64,000 nt of DNA, from contig NZ_CP043420.1 in assembly GCF_008247605.1 (NCBI RefSeq), forward strand, positions 1,860,001 to 1,924,000, written 5' to 3'. Below the pieces are notes generated by a model that was given only the letters and a program-made list of their open reading frames with translations, made no database searches and had not been told where the DNA came from. The stretch comes from Kushneria phosphatilytica (lineage in GTDB: Bacteria > Pseudomonadota > Gammaproteobacteria > Pseudomonadales > Halomonadaceae). The position numbers and the translations under genes were made by a program. Shown in pieces: positions 35,950-45,918 of the stretch; within the stretch, counting starts at the first letter, position 1, and each line of letters opens with the position of its first letter.

Positions 35950-36957
35950 ATGGACGACATGCTTTCGCAGGAAGAGATCGACGCCCTGCTCAAGGGTGTC
36001 AGCGGTGATCAGGACGAGACCGTCGCCCGTGAAACGGCTGACGGCAAGAAAATCCGACCATTCGACCCTGCTTCCCAGCAGCGTGTGGTCCGAGGTCGAC
36101 TGCATGCACTCGATATCATCAACGAGCGCTTTGCACGACGTTTTCGCATGTCACTGTTCAACCTGATCAGACGCAGTGCCGACATTACCGTTGGTCCGGT
36201 CAAGATTCAGAAGTACAGCGATTTCACGCGAAATCTGCCGGTACCGGCCAATATCAACCTGATCTCGATGAAACCCCTGCGCGGCAATGCGCTGCTGGTG
36301 TTTCCACCCAATCTGGTGTTCCTGATCGTCGACAATCTGTTCGGCGGTGATGGTCGATTCCTGACGAAGTCTGAAGGCCGGGAGTTCACCCACACCGAGC
36401 AGCGTATTATTCGCCGGCTGCTTGATCTGGCGCTGGAGAGCTATTCCGAGGGCTGGCAGACGGTATACCCCGTCGAGCTGGAATATCACCGCAGCGAGAT
36501 GCAGGTGAAATTCACCAATATCACCAGTACGGCCAATGAGCTGGTGGTGAATACCAGCTTCCATGTTGAAGTCGGCTCTTTCGGCAGCGATTTTCATATC
36601 TGCATGCCCTATTCGATGATCGAACCCATTCGCGAGGTGTTGACTGGTCCTCTGCAAAAGAACGATCCGGATGAGGACAAAAGCCGTATGCAACGGCTGG
36701 CTGGTGAGGTCAAACGCTCCAGTGTCGAACTGATCGCGGATTTCACCACGATCGAGACCACAATGTCACAGGTCGCACGACTACAGGTCGGTGATGTCCT
36801 GCCCATTGATCTACCCGGTGAAATCAGCGCCAGGGTCGATGGCGTGCCTGTCATGACCTGCAACTATGGCACCCTGAATGGCCAGAAGGCGCTGCGCGTC
36901 AAACAGCTGGTCGATCACCGCTCCCCCGATACCTACTGGGATTCGCACGATGAGTGA
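35950..36957 (+). CDS. fliM: Flagellar motor switch protein FliM
   Basis: A 335-residue C-ring protein. The N-terminal CheY-P docking motif is DDMLSQEEIDALLKGV. The middle CheC-like domain and the C-terminal SpoA domain follow (LQVGDVLPIDLPGEISARV). It starts 11 bases after the fliL stop, at an ATG whose upstream frame (from 35881) overlaps fliL and is not used. It overlaps fliN by 8 bases. Confidence 0.96.
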   Translation: MDDMLSQEEIDALLKGVSGDQDETVARETADGKKIRPFDPASQQRVVRGRLHALDIINERFARRFRMSLFNLIRRSADITVGPVKIQKYSDFTRNLPVPANINLISMKPLRGNALLVFPPNLVFLIVDNLFGGDGRFLTKSEGREFTHTEQRIIRRLLDLALESYSEGWQTVYPVELEYHRSEMQVKFTNITSTANELVVNTSFHVEVGSFGSDFHICMPYSMIEPIREVLTGPLQKNDPDEDKSRMQRLAGEVKRSSVELIADFTTIETTMSQVARLQVGDVLPIDLPGEISARVDGVPVMTCNYGTLNGQKALRVKQLVDHRSPDTYWDSHDE

Positions 36958-37477
36958 TACCAACAAGCCTGAAGACGAGAACAACCGCCAGACCGATCCG
37001 ACCGAGGACGGGGGCAGTGCCGCGGATGACTGGGCCGATGCCTTTGCCGAACAGCAAGCCGAAGAAGGTCATGGCGCGCCGGAGGAGGATCCCTGGGCAG
37101 CAGCCATGGCAGAACAGGGCGCAGCTGAAGAGAGCAGTGATACCGGGGCCGATACCCAGGACGCCAGCGAGAGTGTTTTCAAACCGCTGACCGGAGAAGC
37201 CCCGACCGGGGAGCGCCGTGATCTCGATATGATCATGGAAATCCCGGTCACCCTGTCGGTGGAACTGGGCCGCACCCGGTTGACCATCCGCGAACTGCTC
37301 GACCTGGCGAAGGGCTCGGTCGTAGAGCTCGACGGTTTGGCTGGCGAGCCCATGAATATCCTGATCAACGGCTACCTGGTAGCCCAGGGTGAAGTGGTCG
37401 TGGTTGATGACAAGTACGGCATTCGTGTCACCGACATCATCACACCCTCGGAACGGATTCATAAGCTCAGCCGATGA
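36950..37477 (+). CDS. fliN: Flagellar motor switch protein FliN
   Basis: A 175-residue C-ring protein, longer than usual because of an acidic, Glu/Asp/Gln-rich N-terminal tail of about 85 residues. The C-terminal SpoA domain is clear: LDMIMEIPVTLSVELGRTRL, then GSVVELDGLAGEPMNILING and YGIRVTDIITPSERI. The start overlaps fliM by 8 bases and the stop overlaps fliO by 4. Confidence 0.95.
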   Translation: MSDTNKPEDENNRQTDPTEDGGSAADDWADAFAEQQAEEGHGAPEEDPWAAAMAEQGAAEESSDTGADTQDASESVFKPLTGEAPTGERRDLDMIMEIPVTLSVELGRTRLTIRELLDLAKGSVVELDGLAGEPMNILINGYLVAQGEVVVVDDKYGIRVTDIITPSERIHKLSR

Positions 37478-37962
37478 GTACACAGCACGACAGCCGTGCC
37501 TTGAACGGAACGCATTCGGAATCGAGTGCGTTCCGCTCGGCAGACTCTCTGCACGAGAATCAGCCTGCGCAGGGCAATAGCGGGTACCTGCAGGGTCAGG
37601 ATACCGACATGTCAGCAGCCGGCATGGGCAAGACTGCTGGCGGTCTGTTGGTGGTGCTGGCCATTATCGGGCTGTGTACCTGGCTTATTCGGCGGCTGGG
37701 GCGTAGTCGTTTGATGGGAAGTCAGCGCCACCTTAAGGTGATAGCCAGTCAGAGTGTTGGCCAGCGCGAGCGGGTCGTCATGGTGGAAGTCGAGGATACC
37801 TGGCTGGTATTGGGTGTTGCCCCGGGGAGCGTACGCACCCTGCATACCCTGCCGGCTCGTCCCCCCGAAACGCCGGGGGCAGACTCGGCACCCCCCGGGC
37901 TGAGTGAAAGTTTCAAGCGTGTGCTTGCACAGCGCTTCGATCGTCAGGATCGCCACCGATGA
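37474..37962 (+). CDS. fliO: Flagellar biosynthesis protein FliO
   Basis: A 162-residue export-gate assembly factor. One TM helix at about 55-72 ([17 protein letters not shown]) followed by RRLGRS and the conserved cytoplasmic [20 protein letters not shown]. The unusually long polar N-terminus (about 50 residues) would be periplasmic; a shorter start at the ATG of [11 protein letters not shown] is possible. Four-base overlaps with fliN and fliP. Confidence 0.9.
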   Translation: MSTQHDSRALNGTHSESSAFRSADSLHENQPAQGNSGYLQGQDTDMSAAGMGKTAGGLLVVLAIIGLCTWLIRRLGRSRLMGSQRHLKVIASQSVGQRERVVMVEVEDTWLVLGVAPGSVRTLHTLPARPPETPGADSAPPGLSESFKRVLAQRFDRQDRHR

Positions 37963-38735
37963 TGCCGTTACGCTCTCCTGTTACACGGTCTGCTGTCCGA
38001 CTCTGGCCCATGGCGATTGCACTGCTGGCAATGCTATCGGCCGGCTCGGCTCATGCAGCCGCTCTCCCCGGCCTGATCACGCAAACCGGCAACGGCGATA
38101 ACGAATCCTGGTCGCTCTCGGTCGAGTTGCTGGTACTTCTTACGTCACTGGCCTTCATTCCAGCCGTACTGCTGATGATGACCAGTTTTACTCGCATCAT
38201 CATCGTACTCGGCCTGTTGCGCAGCGCCATGGGGACGCAGACCGCGCCGCCCAATCAGGTATTGATCGGAATGGCGCTTTTTTTGACCTTTTTCATCATG
38301 TCACCGGTTTTCGAGCGGATTTACGATACGGCCTATCAGCCCTTGTCCAATGGCGAGATCAGTTTTCAGCAGGCAATCGAACGTGGTGCCCAACCGATGC
38401 GCCAGTTCATGCTTCACCAGACTCGTGAAAAGGATATCGCGATGTTTGCCAAAATCGCCGATATCGGTCCATTACAGGGGCCCGACGATGTGCCCATGCG
38501 TTTATTACTACCGGCCTATGTCACCAGTGAGTTGAAAACTGCTTTCCAGATCGGGTTCACCGTCTTCATACCCTTTCTGATTATCGACCTGGTCGTTGCC
38601 AGTGTACTGATGGCCCTGGGGATGATGATGGTGCCACCGGCCATTGTCTCACTGCCCTTCAAACTGATGTTGTTCGTCCTGGTGGACGGCTGGGGACTGT
38701 TGATGGGCTCGCTGGCCCAGAGCTTCATGACCTGA
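37959..38735 (+). CDS. fliP: Flagellar export gate protein FliP
   Basis: A 258-residue core export-gate protein with a cleavable signal ([15 protein letters not shown]) and four TM helices. Signature segments are [20 protein letters not shown] and [20 protein letters not shown], plus the C-terminal [15 protein letters not shown]. Complete. Confidence 0.96.
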   Translation: MMPLRSPVTRSAVRLWPMAIALLAMLSAGSAHAAALPGLITQTGNGDNESWSLSVELLVLLTSLAFIPAVLLMMTSFTRIIIVLGLLRSAMGTQTAPPNQVLIGMALFLTFFIMSPVFERIYDTAYQPLSNGEISFQQAIERGAQPMRQFMLHQTREKDIAMFAKIADIGPLQGPDDVPMRLLLPAYVTSELKTAFQIGFTVFIPFLIIDLVVASVLMALGMMMVPPAIVSLPFKLMLFVLVDGWGLLMGSLAQSFMT

Positions 38736-38784
38736 TTTCTTCACTCGGGCCACAGAATATTTCTCTTACCGGCAGGAGATTGTC

Positions 38785-39054
38785 ATGTCACCGGAAATGG
38801 TAATGAGTCTGGCCTATCAGGCCATGAAACTGGTTTTGATGATTGCCGCGCCGCTACTACTGGTTGCCTTGGCAGTGGGTCTGCTGGTCAGCCTGTTTCA
38901 GGCCGCCACGCAGATCAACGAAATGACCCTGTCCTTCATTCCCAAGATCCTGGCGGTCTTCTTTACCATCATTCTGGCGGGTCAATGGATGCTCGGTACA
39001 CTGACCGACTTCACGCGTGAGCTGTTTCATAATCTGCCGATGATCATCAGCTGA
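38785..39054 (+). CDS. fliQ: Flagellar export gate protein FliQ
   Basis: An 89-residue two-helix gate protein: LVLMIAAPLLLVALAVGLLV and KILAVFFTIILAGQWMLG, joined by the conserved SLFQAATQINEMTLSFIPK. AGGAG precedes the ATG. It follows fliP by 49 bases. Confidence 0.96.
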   Translation: MSPEMVMSLAYQAMKLVLMIAAPLLLVALAVGLLVSLFQAATQINEMTLSFIPKILAVFFTIILAGQWMLGTLTDFTRELFHNLPMIIS

Positions 39055-39071
39055 TCCTGCGCCGCCTCTCC

Positions 39072-39860
39072 ATGATCGAAGTCACCGAAGCGCAACTGAT
39101 GCATTGGGTCACGCTATTCCTGTGGCCCTTTTTCAGGTTGCTGGCTTTTGTCGCAGCCGCGCCGGTATTCGGTGAAAGTGCCATTCCCAGGCTGGCCAAG
39201 ATCGGCATGGCAGCCGCCCTGACCGTACTGATCGCCCCCACACTACCCCCCATGCCGGAGATTTCGCCCATTTCCTATGCGGGCATCTGGTTGATTGTGC
39301 AACAGCTGCTGATTGGTGTGGCACTGGGGCTGGTCATGCGTGTGGTATTTGCCGCCATCATGGCCGCTGGCGATTTTATTGGCTTACAGATGGGTCTGTC
39401 CTTTGCCTCTTTCTTTTCGTCCGAGGCCCAGGGCAATACCATGATACTGGCCCGGCTTTTCAACCTGTTCGCCGTGCTGATGTTTCTGGCCTTCGATGGC
39501 CATCTGATCATGATTCAGCTATTGATCGAGACCTTCCAGCGTCTACCCGTAGGCGCAGGCACACTGAATACGGAAGGCTTCAGGGATGTAGCCACTTACG
39601 GCAGTGTCATTTTCAGTGCTGGCATGTTGCTGGCGATTCCACTGATTACAGCACTTTTGATCATCAACCTGTCCATGGGGATTCTCAACCGTGCTTCGCC
39701 GCAGTTCTCCGTTTTCTCGGTTGGCTTTCCCATCACCCTGTTAACCGGTGTCACTCTGCTGACCTTCATGACGCCTGAGCTGGGCAGCGTCTTTCAGCGC
39801 ATATTCGAGCAGGGGCTTCAGCATATGGTCGAGATTGTCGTCACGCTGGCCGGAGGATAA
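39072..39860 (+). CDS. fliR: Flagellar export gate protein FliR
   Basis: A 262-residue gate protein with about six hydrophobic segments, beginning LMHWVTLFLWPFFRLLAFVA and containing the signature GLQMGLSFASFFSSEAQGNT-like block near residue 105 and FPITLLTGVTLLTF near the end. Last gene of the fliF operon; flhB and flhA are in the separate cluster at 53-56 kb. Confidence 0.95.
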   Translation: MIEVTEAQLMHWVTLFLWPFFRLLAFVAAAPVFGESAIPRLAKIGMAAALTVLIAPTLPPMPEISPISYAGIWLIVQQLLIGVALGLVMRVVFAAIMAAGDFIGLQMGLSFASFFSSEAQGNTMILARLFNLFAVLMFLAFDGHLIMIQLLIETFQRLPVGAGTLNTEGFRDVATYGSVIFSAGMLLAIPLITALLIINLSMGILNRASPQFSVFSVGFPITLLTGVTLLTFMTPELGSVFQRIFEQGLQHMVEIVVTLAGG

Positions 39861-39910
39861 CGGTTCATTCTTTCGCAGCACCCTGTGAGACCCACCTGCC
39901 TCGCTATACC

Positions 39911-40056
39911 AGGCCCTGTCTGAAAATGCCTGTACTCGATCATGCTGTGTTAAAGGATACTCATTTACCCTGTGTAAACTGGTAAGCCCGCCTGATCGTA
40001 TCTTCGCTGTTTTCTGCCTTGCCTGACCATCGCTCGACGACTTTTCAGACAGAACC
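39911..40056. mobile_element. MITE-like element with 16-bp terminal inverted repeats
   Basis: AGGCCCTGTCTGAAAA at 39911-39926 and the inverted end TTTTCAGACAGAACCT at 40041-40056 agree at 14 of 16 positions. The 146-base unit has no coding capacity. A degenerate copy is at 8266-8420. I see no clear target-site duplication. It lies between the convergent ends of fliR and flgL. Confidence 0.7.
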
Positions 40057-40062
40057 TACGGA

Positions 40063-40096
40063 CAAAATAAAGCGCCACTTCAGAAGAAGTGGCGCT
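40063..40096 (-). terminator. Terminator of the flgF-flgL operon
   Basis: Perfect 11-bp stem agcgccacttc/gaagtggcgct with a 4-base loop, followed on the minus strand by TTATTTTG, 22 bases after the flgL stop. The plus side may also serve fliR. Confidence 0.88.
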
Positions 40097-40118
40097 GATC
40101 TTGTTTACCGAATTCGAA

Positions 40119-41063
40119 TCAGAGCATCTTGAACAGAGAGAGATCCTGAACCTTGGTAAACAACTGCTGAGAAGCCTGCAAGCCGACCTGACTCACGGAG
40201 TAACGTGAAATGGCATCGGCATAGTCCAGATCCTGCAGAGAAGAAATCTGTGACTCGTAATTGAGCGCACGGGTACTGCCGATTTCATCCAGCGCATCAA
40301 TTTCATTGAGATTGGAGCCAATGCTGGAGCGAACGGTCAGGACATTATCCAGCGACTGATCGAGCTGACGGTTGGTGCGATCAATGGTCTCCCGATATGC
40401 ACCGGGCGCAATCGTGCCTCCCGTACCGTCGCCCATCGGCTGATTCAGCGCATTGATGGCAGACTTCAGGGTATTGAACAGGTTGCTTGCCGGATCAGAG
40501 CCGCTGGCATCGATATCAAAAACATCAGAGCCAATGCGATTGATCTTCATATTGCGCGATGCATCCACACGCATGCTCTGCACTACATTATCACCGTTAT
40601 AAGATACCCCACCGGCGTTTTCGGTGAATGCGGGCTGATCGCTCTGCGAGCCGGCAAATATATAGTTGCCATTACCGTCCTGGCTGTTGGCCAGACCGAT
40701 CGCTTCCTGATACAGCCCCTCCAGCTCGGTGGCATTCGACTGGCGATCGACGTCGGAAAGCGTGCCATTGCCGGCCTGCACTACAAGCGATTTGGCGCGG
40801 GTGATGAGATCCGTCACGCTATCGAGCACGCTATCCTGGGTGGAAAGCTTCTGCTGCGCGGTGATACGCGAGTTTTCGAACTGGCTGTTAAGCGCATTCG
40901 ATTGCTGAGTCAGCAGTACCTGACCTGCAGCCCTCGGATCACTGGAGGGTGTGGCAATTCTCTTGCCGGTTGAGAGCTGCAGCCCGATTTTCGACAGATC
41001 GCTCTGGCGATCCTGCATCGCATTCTTGCTCAGCTCGAACATCATGGAGGTGCTGATACGCAT
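40119..41063 (-). CDS. flgL: Flagellar hook-filament junction protein FlgL
   Basis: A 314-residue junction protein with flagellin-like ends. N-terminus MRISTSMMFELSKNAMQDRQ and IGLQLSTGKRIATPSSDPRA, C-terminus YADAISRYSVSQVGLQASQQ. The ATG at 41063 gives the classic MRIST start; ATG 41069 is in frame and has AAGG 4 bases before it. It follows flgK within 12 bases. Confidence 0.95.
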   Translation of the reverse strand: MRISTSMMFELSKNAMQDRQSDLSKIGLQLSTGKRIATPSSDPRAAGQVLLTQQSNALNSQFENSRITAQQKLSTQDSVLDSVTDLITRAKSLVVQAGNGTLSDVDRQSNATELEGLYQEAIGLANSQDGNGNYIFAGSQSDQPAFTENAGGVSYNGDNVVQSMRVDASRNMKINRIGSDVFDIDASGSDPASNLFNTLKSAINALNQPMGDGTGGTIAPGAYRETIDRTNRQLDQSLDNVLTVRSSIGSNLNEIDALDEIGSTRALNYESQISSLQDLDYADAISRYSVSQVGLQASQQLFTKVQDLSLFKML

Positions 41064-41075
41064 GATCATCAAACC

Positions 41076-42728
41076 TTATGACATGATACCCAGCAGGGTA
41101 TCGAAGAGACCGGAAGCCGTCCTGATCACCTGTGCATTGGCCGTATAGAGCTGCTGATAACGCACCAGATTGGCTGCTTCCTCATCGAGGTTGACCCCGG
41201 AAACAGACTGCTGCGCACTCTGAAGCTCCTGTACCACTTGCCCCTGGGCATCACTCTTGCTGGAAAGCGTGGCAACCTGATTGCCTACACTGCTGACGAT
41301 CTGCGCATAGGCGCTATTGAAGCTGGCATTGCCGTTGACCACCTTTTCATCCTGCAGGGCGGCCATCTTCAGAGCGTTACTGTTACCGCCTGATCCTTCT
41401 CCCGGACTGCGAGCAGCAATATCGGCAGGATCAGAGGCCAAAAGCTGCATGTTGCTGGCAGCACCTTCAAGGGGCTTGATGGTAAACGTATCGCCCGCGG
41501 CAGCCCCACCAGACAGCGTGATGGACAGGCCATCATAAGCGCCATCGGCATCAGGGGTGACCGTCTTGCCATCACTGAGCCGAGTCACGGTGAAATTGCC
41601 GCTACCATCGGCCTCAACCTGATAATTGCTGGGACGAATGGCAGAGGCATTGAAGTTGCCATCCGCATCCAGAGCGAATTCGGCAGTCAGCGAGCCACTG
41701 CCCTCATTATCGGTACTGGTACGTACTACCGGATCGGCCGTCGAAAACAGGGCTTCGCCGGCCTGATTGCTACCCAGCACCTCACCCTGCTTGTTGAGTG
41801 CATTGATTCTTGAGCCCAGCGTTTGCGCCAGTTGGTCAAGACGATGAGAAGCCGGCTCGAGCACATCATTGCGGAAACCGATCAGCCCACCCAGCGTCCC
41901 CTTGCTGAACTGCTGTTCATTCAGCTCCAGGGTTTGACCGGTAGGTGTATTGAAGCCGATGGTCTTGCGATCCGGATCATCCTTTGAAGAGATCAGAGAG
42001 AGACTGTTGGCCTTGTCACCGATGACCAGCGGTTGGCCGCCAGGCAGTGAGACATTGAACTGCCCCTCCTGATTGACCACCGAAACATCAGTCAACCTGT
42101 TCAGATTCGTGACGATTGCATCGCGCTGATCCATCAGCCCATTGGGAGGCATACCGGTCTTGGCCGTTGTCTGGCTGATCTGATCATTGAGTTTGGCCAG
42201 CTGACTGGCGTAACCATTGATCTGCTCCACCGCAGTGCCCATTTGCGATTCGACACTCTTGTCCAGATTGTCGAAATACTGACCGGTGGAGTTGAATTGC
42301 GCTGTCATGCTTTCCGCATTACCCAGCAGGGACTGGCGCGCGGCGGTATCGGAAGGATTATCCGCGACAGTCTGCAAGCCGGCGAAGAACTGTTGCATCT
42401 GGGTATTGATGCCCGCTTCATTATCCGCCAGCAGATTATCAATCTGCGTCGCCTGACTGAGATTGGCGCTCAGGGCACTCTGCGTGGATTGCGCCGAGTT
42501 GAGCTGGTTATTCAGATATTGCTGGTACTGGCGTTCAACACCGGTAACTGTCACACCATTACCCGAGAAACTGCCCCCCGCCGAGCTTCCCGTATTCTGG
42601 GAAAGCTGGGTAATCTGACGGTTATACCCTTCGGTATCGACATTACTGATGTTGTTGCTGGTGGTATTGAGAGCAATCTGCGAAGCCCTCAGGCCACTGA
42701 GGCCGATACCGAAAAGCGAGCTGCTCAT
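41076..42728 (-). CDS. flgK: Flagellar hook-associated protein 1, FlgK
   Basis: A 550-residue hook-filament junction protein. N-terminal rod/hook-type motif LSGLRASQIALNTTSNNISN (11-30) and NVDTEGYNRQ; C-terminal SGVNLDEEAANLVRYQQLYT. The middle has a surface domain rich in Gly/Asp. GAGGA precedes the ATG. The 119 bases before it contain a possible weak sigma-28 site. Confidence 0.96.
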   Translation of the reverse strand: MSSSLFGIGLSGLRASQIALNTTSNNISNVDTEGYNRQITQLSQNTGSSAGGSFSGNGVTVTGVERQYQQYLNNQLNSAQSTQSALSANLSQATQIDNLLADNEAGINTQMQQFFAGLQTVADNPSDTAARQSLLGNAESMTAQFNSTGQYFDNLDKSVESQMGTAVEQINGYASQLAKLNDQISQTTAKTGMPPNGLMDQRDAIVTNLNRLTDVSVVNQEGQFNVSLPGGQPLVIGDKANSLSLISSKDDPDRKTIGFNTPTGQTLELNEQQFSKGTLGGLIGFRNDVLEPASHRLDQLAQTLGSRINALNKQGEVLGSNQAGEALFSTADPVVRTSTDNEGSGSLTAEFALDADGNFNASAIRPSNYQVEADGSGNFTVTRLSDGKTVTPDADGAYDGLSITLSGGAAAGDTFTIKPLEGAASNMQLLASDPADIAARSPGEGSGGNSNALKMAALQDEKVVNGNASFNSAYAQIVSSVGNQVATLSSKSDAQGQVVQELQSAQQSVSGVNLDEEAANLVRYQQLYTANAQVIRTASGLFDTLLGIMS

Positions 42729-42773
42729 GTCGGTTCCTCGACGTAGCGTAGTGCAGTTGAAGTCATGGAGTCA

Positions 42774-42800
42774 TTAACGGCAGGAAGAACGGAATATTGA
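42774..42800 (-). promoter_or_regulatory. Weak candidate sigma-28 promoter before flgK
   Basis: On the minus strand TCAATATT, 11 bases, GCCGTTAA. The -10 box agrees at 7 of 8 with the consensus but the -35 box is poor. It would allow flgKL to be boosted late, as in enterics where flgKL has its own sigma-28 promoter. Confidence 0.35.
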
Positions 42801-42847
42801 ATGGCTGCCGCACGACTTTCCTGATGCCGGTCAGTCATGAGGCCGCC

Positions 42848-44053
42848 TTAGAACAGTTGCGTCGGCTGACGCTGCAGTGACCAGGCGTCCGCTTTCCCGC
42901 TATCACGAGCGTCTTCCGGCTCATTGCTGGCCAGCCAGCCGGTTGAGCTGCCCGGGTCACCAAACAGTCGATCCCCCATTTGACTGACCATCTCACCGAC
43001 CTGATCCGGAATCTGTGACATGACGGCAATCAGCTTGCTGGCATAGTTGGGGTCTGTTGCATAACCGCTCTGCTGAAGCTGACGAGCGGCCTCTTCCGGT
43101 GAATCGGCCTGGAGAACGCCAGCATATCGCGGGTTCTCGGTAATCAGTCGCGCATAGTCGGCAAAGGCCTGACCGTAGGAGTCATACACGCGGAAATTAT
43201 CGCGCGTATTGACCGCACGGCCGTTTTCGTACTCCGTGGTAGCGACACTGGCGCTTTTGCCCTGCCAGCCGCCGGTTGCCTTGATATTGAACAGGTTATG
43301 GCTGGCCCCACCACTGCCATCACGAATCTCGCTATTGCCCCAGCCCGTTTCCAGTGCTGCCTGAGCCATGATCAATCGACTCGACAGCCCGGTTGCATGG
43401 CTAACCTGACGAGCAGCGTCGCCAACTCTGGCAATAAAGGCGCTGACATGCGCCGGCAGATCCTCGAGCGCCACGGCATGATCAGTGGCGCGTTTCACGT
43501 TTGTGCTCGTCGCCGCCAATCCCAGCAGCGAGCCATCGGTGGGCTTGTCATCGCGGCCAGCCTCGGCCGCAACCAGAGGATGGCCACTTTGCCCATCAAC
43601 CGCTCGAAGTGCCTCCAGACGCCTGGCATTCAGGGCGGCGACCTGATCTTCCCCTACCGACAGGGTACGAGAGAGCGTACGTGGTGCTTCCTCTCCAGTG
43701 ATCGCCGTCAGACCGGCAGGCCCCGTCTTGTCATCCACTCCGGATTTGCCACCGGTCTGACCACCCAATTGGCTCACCAGCATGTCAGCCAACCCGATGC
43801 CGCGTTCGGACAGGGTCTGTGCCCACTGCCGGTCCATCATGGACTTGTAGGTGTCCATGCTCGAATTATCCAGCAGTTCACTCTTGGGCGAGGCTTCTCG
43901 CATGCTCTTGAGCATCATGGTCAGCAGCATCGACTCGAATTGCTGCGATACCTGCTTCAATCCCTGCTGGGGTGCCTGACGAGCACTGTAGCGAAGCTTC
44001 GATAAGCCCTGAACATCGAGCGCAAACTGAGAACTGCCAGGATTGATACTCAT
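42848..44053 (-). CDS. flgJ: Flagellar rod-capping protein and muramidase FlgJ
   Basis: A 401-residue two-domain protein. The N-terminal rod-cap domain has QFESMLLTMMLKSMREASPK (about 38-57) and TYKSMMDRQWAQTLSERGIG. The C-terminal peptidoglycan hydrolase domain has SRLIMAQAALETGWGNSEI with the catalytic Glu near residue 235 and SHNLFNIKATGGWQGKS. A polar linker of about 110 residues joins them, making it longer than enteric FlgJ. GGAGGT stands before the ATG; the start overlaps the flgI stop by one base. Confidence 0.95.
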   Translation of the reverse strand: MSINPGSSQFALDVQGLSKLRYSARQAPQQGLKQVSQQFESMLLTMMLKSMREASPKSELLDNSSMDTYKSMMDRQWAQTLSERGIGLADMLVSQLGGQTGGKSGVDDKTGPAGLTAITGEEAPRTLSRTLSVGEDQVAALNARRLEALRAVDGQSGHPLVAAEAGRDDKPTDGSLLGLAATSTNVKRATDHAVALEDLPAHVSAFIARVGDAARQVSHATGLSSRLIMAQAALETGWGNSEIRDGSGGASHNLFNIKATGGWQGKSASVATTEYENGRAVNTRDNFRVYDSYGQAFADYARLITENPRYAGVLQADSPEEAARQLQQSGYATDPNYASKLIAVMSQIPDQVGEMVSQMGDRLFGDPGSSTGWLASNEPEDARDSGKADAWSLQRQPTQLF

Positions 44054-45183
44054 CAGATCACCTCCAGCTCGGCATTCAATGCCCCGGCACGCTTGAGCGC
44101 CTCGAGGATAGCCATCAGATCGCTTGGTGTTGCACCCATTCGATTGAGCGCATCCACGACATCCACCAGGTCTGCCGAATCCGGCACAATCTGCAGGGCA
44201 CCGCTTTCTTCCTGCACATTGACATCAGCATTGGGGACCACCGCGGTCTGACCACCGGACAGCGCATTGGGCTGACTCACGATGGGACTGTTATCGATCA
44301 CGACCGATAGATTGCCGTGAGCGACTGCCGCACGTCCCAGTGTGACGTTGGTATTCATGACGACCGAACCGGTACGTGAATTGATGACCACTCTGGGCCT
44401 CGGGGCAGCCGGATTGATGTCGATGTTCTGAACCCGAGCCAGGAAGGCGACCTTGGAAGCATCATCAATGGGCGCCTGAAGGGAGATGATGCGCGAATTT
44501 CTGGCTGTCGCCACACCACTGCCAAAGACCTGGTTGATCGCATTCATGGCCCGCATTGCGGTATTGAAATCGGCATCCTTGAGCTCAAGGTCGATGCTGC
44601 CATTTTTTGCCAGATCGACAGGTACCTTGCGCTCCACGGTGGCGCCATCCGGAATACGCCCTGCTGATGTCTGTCCCACCTGTACGCTACTGCCTGCTGC
44701 AGACGCACTGATGCCCGGGATCAGCACATTACCCTGCGCCAGTGCGTAGATTTCTCCATCGGCGCCCTTGAGCGGCGTCATCAGCAGCGTGCCACCACGC
44801 AGGCTCTTGGCGTTGCCGATCGATGAAACCGTTACATCGATTTCCTGGCCGGAGCTGGTAAAGGCAGGCAGCTCTGCGGTCACCATGACTGCCGCAACAT
44901 TCTTGAGCTGCATGTTGGTGCTGCCATCCACCGACACCCCGAGTTCGGAGAGCATGTTGGTCACTGCCTGACCGGTAAACGGCGTTTGCATCGTCTGGTC
45001 ACCGGTATTGTCCAGACCCACCACCAGGCCGTAACCCACCAACGGGTTGGAACGCACCCCCTGGAAGTTTGCAATATCGCCAAGACGTTCGGCATGAGCC
45101 GGTGCTGTCAGCAGCATGCCCAGCAGCAGCAGGGCCTTGCAGGGATGGCGGCGCAATAGACGAATAGCAGACAGTGACATCAT
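44053..45183 (-). CDS. flgI: Flagellar P-ring protein FlgI
   Basis: A 376-residue periplasmic ring protein with a Sec signal peptide (ALLLLGMLLTAPAHA, cut before ERLGDI). Family blocks VRSNPLVGYGLVVGLDNTGD and GQTAVVPNADVNVQEESG are present, ending DLMAILEALKRAGALNAELE. The start at 45183 is one of three in-frame candidates (GTG 45186, ATG 45183, ATG 45180). Confidence 0.96.
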   Translation of the reverse strand: MMSLSAIRLLRRHPCKALLLLGMLLTAPAHAERLGDIANFQGVRSNPLVGYGLVVGLDNTGDQTMQTPFTGQAVTNMLSELGVSVDGSTNMQLKNVAAVMVTAELPAFTSSGQEIDVTVSSIGNAKSLRGGTLLMTPLKGADGEIYALAQGNVLIPGISASAAGSSVQVGQTSAGRIPDGATVERKVPVDLAKNGSIDLELKDADFNTAMRAMNAINQVFGSGVATARNSRIISLQAPIDDASKVAFLARVQNIDINPAAPRPRVVINSRTGSVVMNTNVTLGRAAVAHGNLSVVIDNSPIVSQPNALSGGQTAVVPNADVNVQEESGALQIVPDSADLVDVVDALNRMGATPSDLMAILEALKRAGALNAELEVI

Positions 45184-45193
45184 CACGGCATAC

Positions 45194-45916
45194 TCAGAAC
45201 GGTGAAATGTTCAAAAAGAAGCGCTGCAACCAACCCATGGTCTGGGCTTCATTGATATAGCCATCGCCGTAATACTCCAGGCGGGCATCCGCTACCTGAT
45301 TCGAAACGACAGCCGAGTTGGCGTTGATCGTGCGTGGATTGACCGTACCCGAAAAACGGATGTACTCGGTGCCCTGATTGATACCGATCCGTTTTTCGCC
45401 TGCCACGGCCAGATTGCCGTTGGGTAGCACATCCATCACCGTTACGGTGATCGTTCCGGTAAAGGTATTGGAAGCATTCGCGCCTCCCTGCCCCGAAAAC
45501 TGGTTACTACCGGAAAGATCGGTGGCACGCCCATCGAGCAACCCCCTGACCCCCTTCGGCACGGTGTCGAGTCCGAGCGTGGCAGAGCCGTTGCGACTGG
45601 CATTGGCCGCCGAACTCTTGGTGGCACTGACATTTTCATTGAGCACAATGGTCAGAATGTCACCAATGGCCCGTGGCCTGCGATCCTCGAACAGAGGCTT
45701 GGAGTAACGGGCCTGAAAAAGTGAGCCATTGGCATCCGGCACCGGTACCGGCTGTGGTGGCGCTGTTGTCGGCCCCTGTACGACATTCTGACGCGGAATC
45801 TGGGCACAACCGCCCAGTCCGGCCATGAGCGCCAACAGCACAATCAGCATCAGCGCGTGCAAACGCGAGCGCTCAGGCACGAGCCGATGCATATTGGCGG
45901 GGATCAGGGCAGTCAT
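45194..45916 (-). CDS. flgH: Flagellar L-ring lipoprotein FlgH
   Basis: A 240-residue outer-membrane ring lipoprotein. Signal [15 protein letters not shown] with lipobox LGGC; then the family blocks [38 protein letters not shown] and [19 protein letters not shown]. The start is uncertain: GTG 45922 overlaps the flgG stop, ATG 45916 is next, ATG 45892 would give a shorter signal. No clear ribosome site, so translation is probably coupled to flgG. Confidence 0.94.
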   Translation of the reverse strand: MTALIPANMHRLVPERSRLHALMLIVLLALMAGLGGCAQIPRQNVVQGPTTAPPQPVPVPDANGSLFQARYSKPLFEDRRPRAIGDILTIVLNENVSATKSSAANASRNGSATLGLDTVPKGVRGLLDGRATDLSGSNQFSGQGGANASNTFTGTITVTVMDVLPNGNLAVAGEKRIGINQGTEYIRFSGTVNPRTINANSAVVSNQVADARLEYYGDGYINEAQTMGWLQRFFLNISPF

Positions 45917-45918
45917 GA

